Source: Alphaproteobacteria bacterium (GTDB lineage: Bacteria; Pseudomonadota; Alphaproteobacteria; Rhizobiales; Hyphomicrobiaceae). Taken from it: 64,000 bases of DNA. Below, piece by piece: positions 17,185 to 28,943 of the stretch (position 1 is its first letter; the number at the start of each line of letters is the position of its first letter). A program made the translations under genes and the position numbers. Under the pieces are notes generated by a model, which saw only the letters and a program-made list of their open reading frames with translations, was not told the origin of the DNA and ran no database searches. The DNA lies in contig JAGVSR010000127.1 in NCBI GenBank assembly GCA_019137195.1, positions 28,204 through 92,203 of the forward strand, given 5' to 3'.

Positions 17185-18867
17185 CTACTCGAGGCCGGCC
17201 ACTGCCGACGCCTTGGGCATGACTCCGAGCTGGGGCGCGATGCGAGCGATGACGCGCCCCGCGGTGGGCGCCGCGTTGGTGCTCGCCAGAACCTCGCCGC
17301 GGGTCTCGGCCGTGCCCTTGGGCTCGAACAGCGACACCATCACGAGATAGCGCGGCGCGCTCATCGGGAACGCGGCGACGAACGAGGAGATGACGCTCTT
17401 CTCGGCGTAGCGGCCGTCGATGGCGATCTCGGCCGTGCCGGTCTTGCCACCGACCTCGTAGCCCGGCACGTCGGCCCGCTTGCCGGTGCCGGTTTCGACG
17501 TTGAGCCGCATCAGCTGCGCCAGCGCCCGGCTCGTCTCCTCGGAGACGACGCGCGGGCCGGCCCTCGCCGTCCCGGGCGCCTGCTTGAGATAGGTCGGCG
17601 TCACCCGCGTGCCGCCGTTCAGGAGCGACGCGGCGGCGGCGGCAAACTGCAACGGCGCGACCGCGATGCCGTGCCCGTAGGCCAGCGTGATCTCCTCGGC
17701 CCGACCGAGCCGGTCGGGGACAGACGGTGCCTTCACCGGACCCTGCTCGGTCGCAATCGGCGACCAAAGACCGACGCTCTCGAGGAAGGCTTTCTGACGC
17801 TCAGGACCGGCCTCGAGGGCGAGCATCGCAGCGCCGACGTTCGAGGAGTGCGTAAACACCTCCGCGACCGTGAGCGGACGGCCGGCAGCGTGCTCGTCCT
17901 CGATACGCCGCGACCCCGCCATCAGCGGCTCCCTCACGTCGACGATGCTGTCGAGGGCACGCGTGCCGCCCTCGAGCACCATGCCGAGCGTCACGAGCTT
18001 CATCACCGACCCGAGCTCGTAGGTGCCGCCCGCGACCCGGTCGAGCCGTTCTTGGTCGCTGTCGTCGGCGGGCGAGCCGGGATCGGCTCCCGGCAAGGAG
18101 GCCGCGGCCAGAACCTCGCCCGAGTCGATGTCCATGACGATGCCGGCGGCGGCCTTGGCCCCGTAGCTCCGCATGGCAAGGGCGAGCTCGTCCTCGACCG
18201 TGTGCTCGACGCCGATGTCGAGCGCGAGTGTGACCGGCGCGCTCGACGTATAGGTGGCGCCGTGAACGCCCTCGACACCGACGGCGCGGTCGATAAAGCG
18301 CTCGAGGCCCGCAGTGCCCCTGTTGTCGGCATTGACGCCGCCGACGACGTGGCCGGCGAGAAGGCCGAGCGGATAGGCGCGGCGCAGCTCCTTCTTGAAG
18401 TCGAGGCCCGGGACGCCGAGATCGTGGACGCGCTGCGCGACGCTGGGCGTCAGTCCGCGCTTCACCCACACGAAACGGCGGTCCGGCTCCGCCAGAGCGC
18501 GCCTCAGCCCGCCACCGTCGATGTCGGGAATCACCGATGACACCTTCTCGACGAGCTCGTCGCGGCTCAGGACGACCGACGGATCGGCATAGAGCGAGCG
18601 GAGAGCCACGTCGGTCGCGACGAGCCGCCCGTTACGGTCGACCATGTCCGGCCTGGCGAACGAGGTCGCGACCGGGTCGGCCTTGGCGATGACGAGGTCG
18701 CCGCTGTCGCGCACGGCGAGCACGACCAGGCGGGCCGAGACGACGGCAAAGGCCGCGGCAATGCCGACGATCACACCGAGCATCCTGAGCCGCAGCCCCC
18801 GCCCAGTGGCCGCGCGGGGATCACGCTCCGCCTTCCGCCCCTGATCATCCGCGATCGACCGGTACAT
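17185..18867 (-). CDS. ftsI: Division-specific peptidoglycan transpeptidase (PBP3)
   Basis: 560 residues. A class B penicillin-binding protein that cross-links septal peptidoglycan. It has a short cytoplasmic N-terminus, one transmembrane helix (LGVIVGIAAAFAVVSARLVVLAV, about 30-52), a PBP dimerisation domain and the transpeptidase domain. The active-site motifs are Ser287-x-x-Lys290 (SVMK), SSN in THSSNVGAA and KTG in GGKTGTAEIA. AYGHGIAVAPLQ is the expected segment before KTG. It starts 15 bases after the ftsL stop and is the last gene of the local division cluster; murE, which normally follows, is not here. Confidence 0.95.
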   Translation of the reverse strand: MYRSIADDQGRKAERDPRAATGRGLRLRMLGVIVGIAAAFAVVSARLVVLAVRDSGDLVIAKADPVATSFARPDMVDRNGRLVATDVALRSLYADPSVVLSRDELVEKVSSVIPDIDGGGLRRALAEPDRRFVWVKRGLTPSVAQRVHDLGVPGLDFKKELRRAYPLGLLAGHVVGGVNADNRGTAGLERFIDRAVGVEGVHGATYTSSAPVTLALDIGVEHTVEDELALAMRSYGAKAAAGIVMDIDSGEVLAAASLPGADPGSPADDSDQERLDRVAGGTYELGSVMKLVTLGMVLEGGTRALDSIVDVREPLMAGSRRIEDEHAAGRPLTVAEVFTHSSNVGAAMLALEAGPERQKAFLESVGLWSPIATEQGPVKAPSVPDRLGRAEEITLAYGHGIAVAPLQFAAAAASLLNGGTRVTPTYLKQAPGTARAGPRVVSEETSRALAQLMRLNVETGTGKRADVPGYEVGGKTGTAEIAIDGRYAEKSVISSFVAAFPMSAPRYLVMVSLFEPKGTAETRGEVLASTNAAPTAGRVIARIAPQLGVMPKASAVAGLE

Positions 18868-18882
18868 GCTCGGTCCTCGACG

Positions 18883-19176
18883 TTACTGTGACGGATTAGA
18901 GCCGGTGATGATGCCGGCCGGGGCAGTATCTTGCGCGAGCTGGCGGTCGGTGGCGGGCCTCATGCCCTGGGCGCGGGCCAGCGTCTCGATGCGCTCGGGT
19001 CGAGCTAGGTGGGCACGCTCGGCCTTCAAGACCGCGATGTCGCTCCTGAGCCTGGCGGCGAGCTCCTCGCGCGCATGCACGCGCTCCTCGACGAGGCGGG
19101 TGTCGTAGCTGAGGCCATAGAGCACGAAGGCACTGGCTATGGTCATGAACAGGGCGGCGACGACATCCAGACGCAT
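18883..19176 (-). CDS. ftsL: Cell division protein FtsL
   Basis: 97 residues of a bitopic inner-membrane protein with one helix (VVAALFMTIASAFVLYGL, residues 5-22) and a short periplasmic leucine-zipper-like coiled coil (TRLVEERVHAREELAARL onwards). The LARPERIETLARAQGM block is typical of alphaproteobacterial FtsL. The protein is too divergent to name by sequence alone, but its position between rsmH and ftsI, with 54- and 15-base gaps, makes the call firm. FtsL joins FtsB and FtsQ to activate FtsW/FtsI. Confidence 0.9.
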   Translation of the reverse strand: MRLDVVAALFMTIASAFVLYGLSYDTRLVEERVHAREELAARLRSDIAVLKAERAHLARPERIETLARAQGMRPATDRQLAQDTAPAGIITGSNPSQ

Positions 19177-19230
19177 GATCGAACCCTCGACGCAGGAACT
19201 GTAAACCGGGTCGGCAAGGTGGATGTGAGG

Positions 19231-20247
19231 TTAGCGGGCGACCCAGACCGGGGCCTCTGTCCGAACCGCTGCTCTGAGCCGTGCCGAGCGCGCACGCGGG
19301 TTCACATCCAATTCACCTTGACAAGGTGTAAACGGGCGAGGGTTAACAATTCGGTAACTCGGTGCGGAAACCTTTATCGATTGTTGCGGAAGGTGCCGTG
19401 AGCCATGCACCTCCTTGCCGCTGCGCTCGGCAAGATGGGCCTTCACAAGACGATCCTCGAGGCTGTGGAACGATACCACGACGAGACGGCCGTCCGGCCT
19501 CAGGAGCCGCTCGGCCGCGGCCAGCCCCTGCGCAAGCTCGCCGAGCTCGTCGTTGACGTGGATCCTGAGCGCCTGAAACGTGCGCGTCGCTGGATGATGG
19601 CCTCCCTCCTTGCGGCCATGGAAGACGGCAAGCACGAGGTCGGCGAGCTCCTTCGTGCGCGAAAAGGGCCGCTCGGCCCGGCGTCGTACGATGGCGCGCG
19701 CGATGGCGCGGGAGCGGCGCTCCTCGCCGAGCTCGTAGATGACATTGGCGATCTCCTCCTCGCCAGCCGTGTTGAGGAAGTCGGCCGCCGAAAAGCCTGT
19801 CTCGACTGCCTGCCCCGTGCCGGGATCGACCGCTGCCGACATGCGCATATCGAGAGGCCCGTCCTTCAGGAACGAGAAGCCGCGCTCGGCCTCGTCGAGC
19901 TGCATGGACGATACGCCGATGTCGAGCACGACCCCGTCGACGAGCGGCCCCTCCGGCGGCGACCCGTCCGCCCCGGCAAGAAGCCTGCGGACGTGCCGCT
20001 CCATGGCTCCGAACGGCGCGTGGACCAGGCTGAGGCGTTCCCCGAAACGCGCCTCGACGGGCGCCGCACGGCGAATGGCGGTGATGTCGCGATCGAAGGC
20101 GATGACCCGGCAGTTCGCAGCCTCGAGAATGGCCGTCGTATAGCCGCCGGCGCCGAAGGTGCCATCAACGTAGAGGCCCCCGTCCCGGGGCGCGAGCGCC
20201 TCCAGGACCTCGGCGAGCATGACGGGGATGTGGGGCTGGATCGTCAT
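19231..20247 (-). CDS. rsmH: 16S rRNA (cytosine-N4) methyltransferase
   Basis: 338 residues of RsmH (MraW), which methylates N4 of C1402 of 16S rRNA using SAM. The N-terminus HIPVMLAEVLEAL, the SAM motif DGTFGAGGYTTAIL, DGVVLDIGVSSMQLD, SFLKDGPLDMRM and the C-terminal VVSFHSLEDRLVK are all canonical. The start at 20247 gives the family N-terminus MTIQPHIPVM. It lies second in the cluster, but 225 bases separate it from mraZ, whereas these two genes are usually nearly adjacent. Confidence 0.97.
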   Translation of the reverse strand: MTIQPHIPVMLAEVLEALAPRDGGLYVDGTFGAGGYTTAILEAANCRVIAFDRDITAIRRAAPVEARFGERLSLVHAPFGAMERHVRRLLAGADGSPPEGPLVDGVVLDIGVSSMQLDEAERGFSFLKDGPLDMRMSAAVDPGTGQAVETGFSAADFLNTAGEEEIANVIYELGEERRSRAIARAIVRRRAERPFSRTKELADLVLAVFHGRKEGGHHPATRTFQALRIHVNDELGELAQGLAAAERLLRPDGRLVVVSFHSLEDRLVKAHLAERSGKEVHGSRHLPQQSIKVSAPSYRIVNPRPFTPCQGELDVNPRARSARLRAAVRTEAPVWVAR

Positions 20248-20472
20248 AGGTCGGAGTGCTGCCGCGAACTGGAGATACCGGCTCCCAGCCACGACGGTGG
20301 CGTAGCGGCCTTGAGCGGGCCTTCGAGCATATCCCGCGGCTCCTTCGCAAGCCCAGGCTCAGAGCGGGGCCTGGGCAGGCGGCTCGCGCCGGGGCCGAGC
20401 ACGCAATGGCGAACGCCGGCGGTCCGGATGCAGCCGGCTGCGGGCACGCCGCATACGCTGAAGGCCCGGACG

Positions 20473-20940
20473 TCAAGCCGTCGGCGTGCCGCCCGACCGT
20501 CCTAGCAGAGCCTTGTGGTCCCGGACCTTGTCACGAGCGAGCCGCCGCCGCTCCTCAAACCGCTCGGGCGCCCACATCTGAAACTTGTCGCCAAGGCCGA
20601 CAAAAGCGACCTCGGTTTGAAGTCCGGCGTGGGCGCGAAGGCTCTGAGGAAGAACGATACGCCCGTCGCCGTCGATGGCGAGGACCTGAACATCGCCATA
20701 GAGCGCGACAGAGAGCTCGTCGCGCTCGTCCGAATAGTCCGGCAGACCCGCGAGAAGCCCGTCGATCTTTTGCGCAAGTCTTTCGCCGCCAGCATCGAGG
20801 GCCGGAGCATCGAGCGAGGGGTAGCAGTAGATGCCACCGGCATAGCCGTCACGATCGAGGACGGCACGGAAAGGTGCAGGGATCGAGACCCGGCCCTTGG
20901 CGTCGATTCTGTTCGTGAATGTCGAGACAAAGCGGTCCAT
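20473..20940 (-). CDS. mraZ: Transcriptional regulator MraZ
   Basis: 155 residues with two SpoVT-AbrB-like MraZ domains. The first begins MDRFVSTFTNRIDAKGRVSIPAPFR and the second holds LAIDGDGRIVLPQSLRAH. Each carries the family DxxGRxxxP motif (DAKGRVSIP, DGDGRIVLP). MraZ is a DNA-binding autoregulator of the dcw operon. The start is set by the conserved MDRFVSTF; an in-frame extension to 21078 has no family match. The operator and promoter are at 21109-21142. Confidence 0.96.
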   Translation of the reverse strand: MDRFVSTFTNRIDAKGRVSIPAPFRAVLDRDGYAGGIYCYPSLDAPALDAGGERLAQKIDGLLAGLPDYSDERDELSVALYGDVQVLAIDGDGRIVLPQSLRAHAGLQTEVAFVGLGDKFQMWAPERFEERRRLARDKVRDHKALLGRSGGTPTA

Positions 20941-21108
20941 CCCCGGTTCGAGCCTCGCCCTCGCACTCAACTCACATTTGCCCCGGCCGAGCGCGCCAGG
21001 AGAAAAGCGCCCGTCGCTCCGGCGGGCCGTGGCGGTCGCTCTAGTCCGGGCCCTCTTTCCGGACCGGCGCCGCGCCACGGATCCCTACCCGGTGCGGACG
21101 GGCATACA

Positions 21109-21142
21109 TGGGATTACATGGGAAATTATGGGTGTCAATGGA
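21109..21142 (+). promoter_or_regulatory. MraZ operator: three TGGG boxes at 10-bp spacing plus a fourth partial box
   Basis: On the plus strand TGGG occurs at 21109, 21119 and 21129, exactly 10 bases apart, with a degenerate TGGA at 21139. In E. coli, MraZ binds three TGGGN direct repeats spaced by 5 bases, the same 10-bp period. The repeats lie 169-202 bases upstream of mraZ. Here TGGG reads on the strand opposite to mraZ; orientation relative to other species was not checked. Confidence 0.8.
21111..21138 (-). promoter_or_regulatory. Candidate promoter of the mraZ-rsmH-ftsL-ftsI operon
   Basis: Reading on the minus strand, a perfect -35 hexamer TTGACA (21138-21133) is followed after 16 bases by TAATCC (21116-21111) as a loose -10. 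The element lies inside the MraZ box array, so bound MraZ would block it, as expected for autorepression. The leader to the mraZ ATG would be about 165 bases. Confidence 0.55.
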
Positions 21143-21332
21143 TTGTTAAGGATTTATCCGCCCTCACAGGGTTTTCCACAAATATGATGCAGACGGGTAT
21201 CGCGGCCCGCCCATGGACAGAGCACAGCGAACGGACATGAACCCCGATGCCGTGTGTGCGGCGCCGGGGTCCCAAGTCGAGTTGCAGGGTGTTTCGTGGG
21301 GCGGCCGCGCAGGCCGCCCGGGGCACCGGGCT
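21143..21332. other. Non-coding remainder of the mraZ upstream region
   Basis: Together with the operator and the mraZ leader this makes a 392-base stretch (20941-21332) without a gene. The part nearest the operator is AT-rich for this genome. One DnaA-box-like 9-mer, TTTTCCACA, lies at 21172-21180; a single box is not evidence of an origin. Nothing else was recognised. Confidence 0.5.
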
Positions 21333-21851
21333 TCAGGCGGCCCGGATTGCGCAGTAGACGCGAGGCCGGTTGGCCTGATGGCGGGCACGGCCGACCGTTG
21401 AAGCGGCCTTGTGCGCTGTTTGCGGCAGCGGCTTGTTGCGCCCCTGGCGAATGCCCGCGACGCCGGTCGGAGCCCGCACGAGGCCCGCGTTGAGACGCGC
21501 GACGGCGCTGAGACGCAAAGCAATGGCCGGACGCTCAGCGACCTTGTGACGGCCGCCGACGCGACGGCGTGCAGCGGACGAAGGAGCGGCGCCGGATGCT
21601 GCGACGGTGATGACCTCGAGCGAGCGAGCAGCGCTTTCGCCGATGACGGCAGGTTTAACGATCTCGATCTCGGCAAAGCTGAGCGACGTGCGGGGGGCAG
21701 CCGTCGCATGGGATGAAGCTCTGGCCTGCGGCTCAGGCCTGACCATGCTGTCCGCTCGCCTCTCCATCGTGGATCTGGGCGATGTCAGGGCGTGCAACCA
21801 ATCGAAGATTCGTCCAAGCAGACTCGGACGTACGGCCAACGACGCCGACAT
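21333..21851 (-). CDS. Hypothetical basic protein upstream of mraZ
   Basis: 172 residues, strongly basic and Ala/Arg/Ser-rich, without signal peptide or transmembrane helix. It opens MSASLAVRPSLLGRIFDWLHAL and ends RPRVYCAIRAA. I recognise no domain. Support for coding comes from the strong purine-rich ribosome site AGGGAGGGAG (21867-21858) six bases before the ATG and from the absence of a better frame. The biased composition would also fit a chance frame in GC-rich DNA, so confidence is moderate. It is transcribed towards mraZ. Confidence 0.5.
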   Translation of the reverse strand: MSASLAVRPSLLGRIFDWLHALTSPRSTMERRADSMVRPEPQARASSHATAAPRTSLSFAEIEIVKPAVIGESAARSLEVITVAASGAAPSSAARRRVGGRHKVAERPAIALRLSAVARLNAGLVRAPTGVAGIRQGRNKPLPQTAHKAASTVGRARHQANRPRVYCAIRAA

Positions 21852-22021
21852 GACAGACTCCCTCCCTCGTCAACTCGGTGCGGTCGCCACCCACGACCGT
21901 ACCCAGGAGGACTATGCCACGCGGTAGTTAACGAGATCTTGGCGAGAGTCCGGATCTAGGGCGAAACCATCGCCCCCAAACGGTTCATGCTGCTCGCCGC
22001 GGGACAGCACGCAACATGTCC

Positions 22022-22405
22022 TCAAGCGGCGCGCACGCCCGCAATCTCCTCCATCTGGTGCGCAATCATGACGTCGAGGTGGCCCTCGAACGGCACCGTG
22101 AACGCCGACAGTCCGCGCGGGTCGTTGCTCCACTCCTCGAGCCGGGCCGCAAAGTCGGGCGGCAACTCGCTCAACCCGTCGAGAGCGACCACGCTGGCCC
22201 GAAACGCCGCCTCCGACATGGGCAGGAAGGGAATGGTGACGAGCTCGACCGTGCCGTCGGGACGCCGGCGAGGCGCTTCGCTCACGGCACAGCAAACGAT
22301 GTCGCGGCCGCCCGCGAAATGCGCGATGGCGCCGATGACGATGCGCGAACTCTCGAAGCCTGCCGGCGTGCGGTAGGTCCAGCGTTGTCCGGCAACCAAG
22401 CTCAT
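22022..22405 (-). CDS. Conserved-looking hypothetical protein
   Basis: 127 residues, soluble and slightly acidic, with a normal amino-acid composition (GQRWTYRTPAGFESSRIVIGAI at the start, ending HLDVMIAHQMEEIAGVRAA). The paired cysteines in RDIVCCAVSEAP are the only ones. AGAGGA stands about 10 bases before the ATG. The repeated pattern of a short beta region followed by LPMSEAAFRASVVALDGL resembles small lineage-specific proteins of Hyphomicrobiales, but I cannot name a family. Confidence 0.7.
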   Translation of the reverse strand: MSLVAGQRWTYRTPAGFESSRIVIGAIAHFAGGRDIVCCAVSEAPRRRPDGTVELVTIPFLPMSEAAFRASVVALDGLSELPPDFAARLEEWSNDPRGLSAFTVPFEGHLDVMIAHQMEEIAGVRAA

Positions 22406-22602
22406 GAGCTCAATCCTCTCTGACGACGGGGGAGACGCACCCGGTTCGGGCAGAACTCCTGGTGCGAAAGTTAGGTAAGCATCAGGGCGTCATTCGGGCA
22501 AAGCCGGGACCACGCCTGGCGCCTTGATTTCTGTCGACAAAGGCCGGTACGCCACGCTCCCTGTGAGCATATGCCGTGCCTCGAAAGCCCGCCCGGAGCC
22601 CG

Positions 22603-23058
22603 TCACGGTACCGGGCGCGGGCCCTTGGTCTTGGCGGCCAGGCGGTCCGCCCTGCCGTGCTGGTCCGGCTTGATCCAGCGGATGTCGCGTGGCGTGCAGA
22701 GCCCGACCCTGGTCAAGCCAGTCCGGCGGTCGAGCTCGAGCGCAGTGCATCTGAGGTCCACGCCGGCCGCGGCCTGCCGGCGATGAGTGATCGGCGCCGG
22801 GCTGATCGAGCCGGTCGTAATCGCACCGCTTCCGGCTCCGGCCTCGACCGGGCCTCTCAGGACCACGGTCGAGACGAAGCTCCAGAAGCCGACCGCGTGC
22901 CAGAAGACCGCACCGGCCACGAACCCGGTCACGAACACGATCAAGCCGCGCGGAAGCGACCTCAGGAGGCGCTGCGCCCGCCCAACGGCCGCTACAGCGG
23001 CCGTGCCAGCAGGCGCGTCGTGTCCGCCGCTCACTCTCTGGTTCGCCCCGAACATCAT
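22603..23058 (-). CDS. Hypothetical single-pass membrane protein
   Basis: 151 residues. One clear transmembrane helix, LIVFVTGFVAGAVFWHAVGFWSFV, spans about residues 39-62. The C-terminal part carries two cysteines (LRCTALELDRRTGLTRVGLC) and then a basic, Pro-rich tail. The charge pattern suggests a cytoplasmic N-terminus and a periplasmic C-terminal domain, possibly with one disulfide. Two ATGs (23058 and 23055) are adjacent. Family not recognised. Confidence 0.65.
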   Translation of the reverse strand: MMFGANQRVSGGHDAPAGTAAVAAVGRAQRLLRSLPRGLIVFVTGFVAGAVFWHAVGFWSFVSTVVLRGPVEAGAGSGAITTGSISPAPITHRRQAAAGVDLRCTALELDRRTGLTRVGLCTPRDIRWIKPDQHGRADRLAAKTKGPRPVP

Positions 23059-23263
23059 CGTGGTCGTTTGCCGCCCTGTCCTCCGCGGCCGCGCCGATCA
23101 AGCCGACTCGCTCTGTGAACATTGGGAAAGCCCGGCAGCCTCGGCAACCGGCCGGCGCCGAGGCGAGGCACGCCACGGACACTTATCCACAGAGGCAGGA
23201 GCACGCCGAGCGCTTTGCCGCCCCCCGCCCGGCGGCGCGATGGGCGGCGGGGACGCGGGCGCT

Positions 23264-24064
23264 CTACTGAAACATCCGAATGACGCGCGGCATTGGCAGC
23301 GGATGCTGTGGCGCCGCCTTCTGGCGCGCCTCGGCGGAATCGGGCTCGCTCTTGGTCGACCTCACCGGCGGCACGAACATCTTCGCCGCGCGGCACAGGT
23401 CGCCCCGGTTCTCGTTGCCGCCGCAGGATCGCGGCCTCCCGTCCTTGCTGAAGCAGATCCTGACCTCGCGCAGCCGGTTGCCGGCGCCGCGGCAGGAGAC
23501 CGCGATCATGTCCTCGTCGAGGTCCGGGTTGCGGACCAGAATCTGGTCGACGAGCTCGTCCGGAGCGACGAACTGGTTCTCGAACGGATTCTGGTATTTC
23601 TCCGGAATGCGGATCGACTGGAACAGGCGGCGCGACAGGTTGAAGTACTGGTCGGCGGTCATGCCAGAGCACGTGCCGTGCTTCCGGAACTCGTGGATGA
23701 CGAGACTCTTGCTCGGCATGATGTCGAGCATGCGGTCGATGGTGGTATCCGGCACGAACGGCCGGCCGGGCGTTCGGCAGCTCTCGGGCCAGCCCTTCTC
23801 GTATTGCGGCCACAGCCCGTGCAGCACGAAGGCGTAGCGGCGGCCGTCCTTGCGGTTGCACTGCATATCGTCGTCGCTGCCCTCGCTCTCCGCACAATGG
23901 GTGGGGCTCCACGACAGGACGAGCGCATAGTAGTCGAAGTCGCCGGGACGGTTGTCGCTGCGCTGTGCGAGAGCCGGCGTGGAGAGGAGCGCCGCCGCCG
24001 TCAGAAGGGCCGCGGCAGAGAGCCCGAGGCGGTGGGCTCGGAGAAAATGGGCAAGAACACGCAT
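23264..24064 (-). CDS. Secreted ribonuclease T2 family protein
   Basis: 266 residues with a signal peptide (MRVLAHFLRAHRLGLSAAAL..., cleavage near ALA-Q, residue 33-34). The two active-site blocks of the RNase T2 family are intact: CAS I as LHGLWPQ with His82, and CAS II as HEFRKHGTC with His124, Glu125, Lys128 and His129. The SWSPTHC motif precedes them and several cysteines fit the conserved disulfides. It should cleave single-stranded RNA in the periplasm, like E. coli RNase I. The start at 24064 gives the signal peptide; the frame stays open upstream but that part lacks any family sequence. Confidence 0.93.
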   Translation of the reverse strand: MRVLAHFLRAHRLGLSAAALLTAAALLSTPALAQRSDNRPGDFDYYALVLSWSPTHCAESEGSDDDMQCNRKDGRRYAFVLHGLWPQYEKGWPESCRTPGRPFVPDTTIDRMLDIMPSKSLVIHEFRKHGTCSGMTADQYFNLSRRLFQSIRIPEKYQNPFENQFVAPDELVDQILVRNPDLDEDMIAVSCRGAGNRLREVRICFSKDGRPRSCGGNENRGDLCRAAKMFVPPVRSTKSEPDSAEARQKAAPQHPLPMPRVIRMFQ

Positions 24065-24468
24065 TGGTTTGGTCGCTCCAGTCAAGGCCGTGTACTCAAT
24101 GGAGATGGTCCGTCGAGGTGAGGGATTTTGGCGCCCCGGCAGCAGCAAGGACGCCGCGAGCCTATTCGCATTGCAGGTCCTTGCGACGAGCCTCTGCGCC
24201 AAAATCACCGCACCTTCGGCGCCCACGAGCCAGGAACGTCTGACGGCCTGGAGAAGCGCGCCAGGCGATACCGTCGCACCGGAGAAGCGCTTCGGCGACG
24301 CCATCGGGCGCTCTTGGCTCATCGTTGGACCATCCGAATTGAGTGCATCGTCCAGGCAAGCTCGCTCGCCGGGCCCAAGAGATAGGCGGTCGGCACGCGA
24401 CTGCAACGGTTCGATCCGCCATCCCCCGCCGGAAACTCTTGTTCGGCTTGCGACAGATCACCGTCCGC
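24065..24468. other. 404-base intergenic region, nothing recognised
   Basis: Lies between the start of the RNase T2 gene and the 3' end of the peptidase gene, both on the minus strand. An in-frame extension of the RNase gene is open up to 24406, but its residues look like random GC-rich translation. I see no repeat, RNA or clear promoter in it. Confidence 0.4.
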
Positions 24469-25863
24469 CTAGGCAGCCAGCGCAGCGAGGATACGGGCCC
24501 AGCTTCTCGCACCTTTCTTGAAGCTCGAGAGGTTGTATTTCTCGTTGGGAGAGTGGATGCGGTCGTCGTCGAGCCCGAAGCCAACGAGCAGACTGTCCAT
24601 TCCGAGCACATCGCGGAACGAGGATACGATCGGGATGGAGGCGCCGCATCCCATCAGCACGGCGGGCCGGCCCCACTCGTCCTCGAGCGCCTTGGCGGCG
24701 GCCTTCATGATCGGCGCATCTGTGTCGAAGCCGATGGCGCCCGAGCCGCGATGGCCGAGGAACTCGACTTTGCAGTCGGCCGGCACGCGCTTTTTCGCGA
24801 AGTCCCGGATCTTGGCCATGATGTCGTCGGGATCCTGCCCCGGTACGAGGCGGCAGGTGATCTTGACCGAGGCCTTCGACGGGATGACGGTCTTCGATCC
24901 GACACCCTGATACCCGCCGGTAATGCCGTTGAACTCGAGCGTCGGGCGCGACCACAACTGCTCGATCATGGAGCGGTCGCGTTCGCCCGCGGGCTTTTTG
25001 AGCCCGATGCTGCCGAGGAACGTCTCCGGCTCGAGGCCGAGACGCTTCCACTGCTTGAGCTGCACGGGCGACGGCTCGCCCACGTTATCGTAGAAGCCCG
25101 GTACGGCGACACGGCCCGTCTCGTCGTGGAAAGCCGCGACGATGCGCGCCAGCGCTCGGATCGGATTCATGGCCGGACCGCCATAGAGCCCCGAGTGAAG
25201 GTCTCGCGAGGGCCCGGTGAGCACCATCTCCTCGCCGACGAGGCCGCGCAGCATGGTCGTGATGGCCGGCGTGTCCTTGTCCCATTGCCCGGTGTCGCAC
25301 ACGAGCACGACGTCGGCCTCGAGCTCCTTGCCGGCCTTTTTCAGGAAACCCGGCAGCGAGGGCGAACCACATTCCTCCTCACCTTCGAGCATGACCGAGA
25401 CGGCAACGGGGAGTTCCCCCGCAACGGCCTTCCAGGCTCGTGCTGCCTCGAAAAAGGTCATGAGCTGACCTTTGTTGTCCTCGGCGCCGCGGGCGACGAT
25501 CACCTTGCCGTGCGGTTTCTCGGAGACGATCGACGGCTCGAACGGCGGCTTCCTCCAGAGCTCGAGTGGGTCCGGCGGCTGCACGTCGTAATGACCATAA
25601 AAGAGGACGTGTGGCACGCCCTTCGCACGCTTCTTGCGATCGTGCCCGACGACCATGGGATGTCCCTTGGTCGGACGTACAGAGGCCTCGAAGCCGATGT
25701 CTCGCAGCTCGGCCGCGCACCACTCTGCCGCCGCGCGGCAGTGGCCGGCGAAGGCGGGGTCGGTCGAGACGGACGGTATGCGCAGCAACGCGAACAGACG
25801 CCCGAGGCCGGCATCGACGGTTTTGTCGAGGAGCTTCAGGACTTGGGGCAGGTGGTCGGTCAT
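24469..25863 (-). CDS. M20 family metallopeptidase (dipeptidase)
   Basis: 464 residues of the M20/M25/M40 zinc peptidases, carnosinase/CNDP-like subgroup, probably cytoplasmic. The first zinc site is [15 protein letters not shown] (His-x-Asp). The next is GRGxxD-like [10 protein letters not shown] with the bridging Asp, then [13 protein letters not shown] with the catalytic Glu and zinc Glu pair, and VCDTGQWD. The lid domain contains DLHSGLYGG, and the final ligand His is in [13 protein letters not shown]. The start at 25863 ([13 protein letters not shown]) is chosen because the upstream frame has no homology. It is divergent from ppdK with 281 bases between. Confidence 0.93.
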   Translation of the reverse strand: MTDHLPQVLKLLDKTVDAGLGRLFALLRIPSVSTDPAFAGHCRAAAEWCAAELRDIGFEASVRPTKGHPMVVGHDRKKRAKGVPHVLFYGHYDVQPPDPLELWRKPPFEPSIVSEKPHGKVIVARGAEDNKGQLMTFFEAARAWKAVAGELPVAVSVMLEGEEECGSPSLPGFLKKAGKELEADVVLVCDTGQWDKDTPAITTMLRGLVGEEMVLTGPSRDLHSGLYGGPAMNPIRALARIVAAFHDETGRVAVPGFYDNVGEPSPVQLKQWKRLGLEPETFLGSIGLKKPAGERDRSMIEQLWSRPTLEFNGITGGYQGVGSKTVIPSKASVKITCRLVPGQDPDDIMAKIRDFAKKRVPADCKVEFLGHRGSGAIGFDTDAPIMKAAAKALEDEWGRPAVLMGCGASIPIVSSFRDVLGMDSLLVGFGLDDDRIHSPNEKYNLSSFKKGARSWARILAALAA

Positions 25864-26144
25864 CGGCGGGTTCCGGCGCGAATTCGAGTGGACGACTGTG
25901 CGCGATCGGACGCAGCGCGTAAAGGGCGGCAAGAGGCTGCCTTTCGCCGGCTCCGATCCCTTGCTATGCCGGAACGGACCCTGCGCCACGCCCCCGGCCT
26001 GCTGGCAGGGTCAACATACGTCTGCGCCGAAGCGCCTGGGACCCTGCTTGCGCGATCGCGACGGCCGAGTTGCTCCAGCACCTCGGGGTGCCGGACGGAC
26101 GGCCCGGGCAGCGCCAAGCACCCTTTTTCGACACCGAGACGCCC

Positions 26145-28844
<2,700 letters not shown>

Positions 28845-28943
28845 GCAGTGCGCCGTCTCCGGATTCGAATAAAATTTGAGCCGTAGGCGTAAGGCACGAT
28901 TAGAGCGGCGATGCTAACCGTTGCTCATCGGGGAGCCGAGCCA

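Noticed and set aside
21172..21180. DnaA-box-like TTTTCCACA near mraZ
   Set aside because: A single box without an AT-rich unwinding element or further boxes does not indicate a replication origin.
24065..24406. N-terminal extension of the RNase T2 gene
   Set aside because: Open in frame, but the signal peptide begins at 24064 and the extra residues have no family resemblance.
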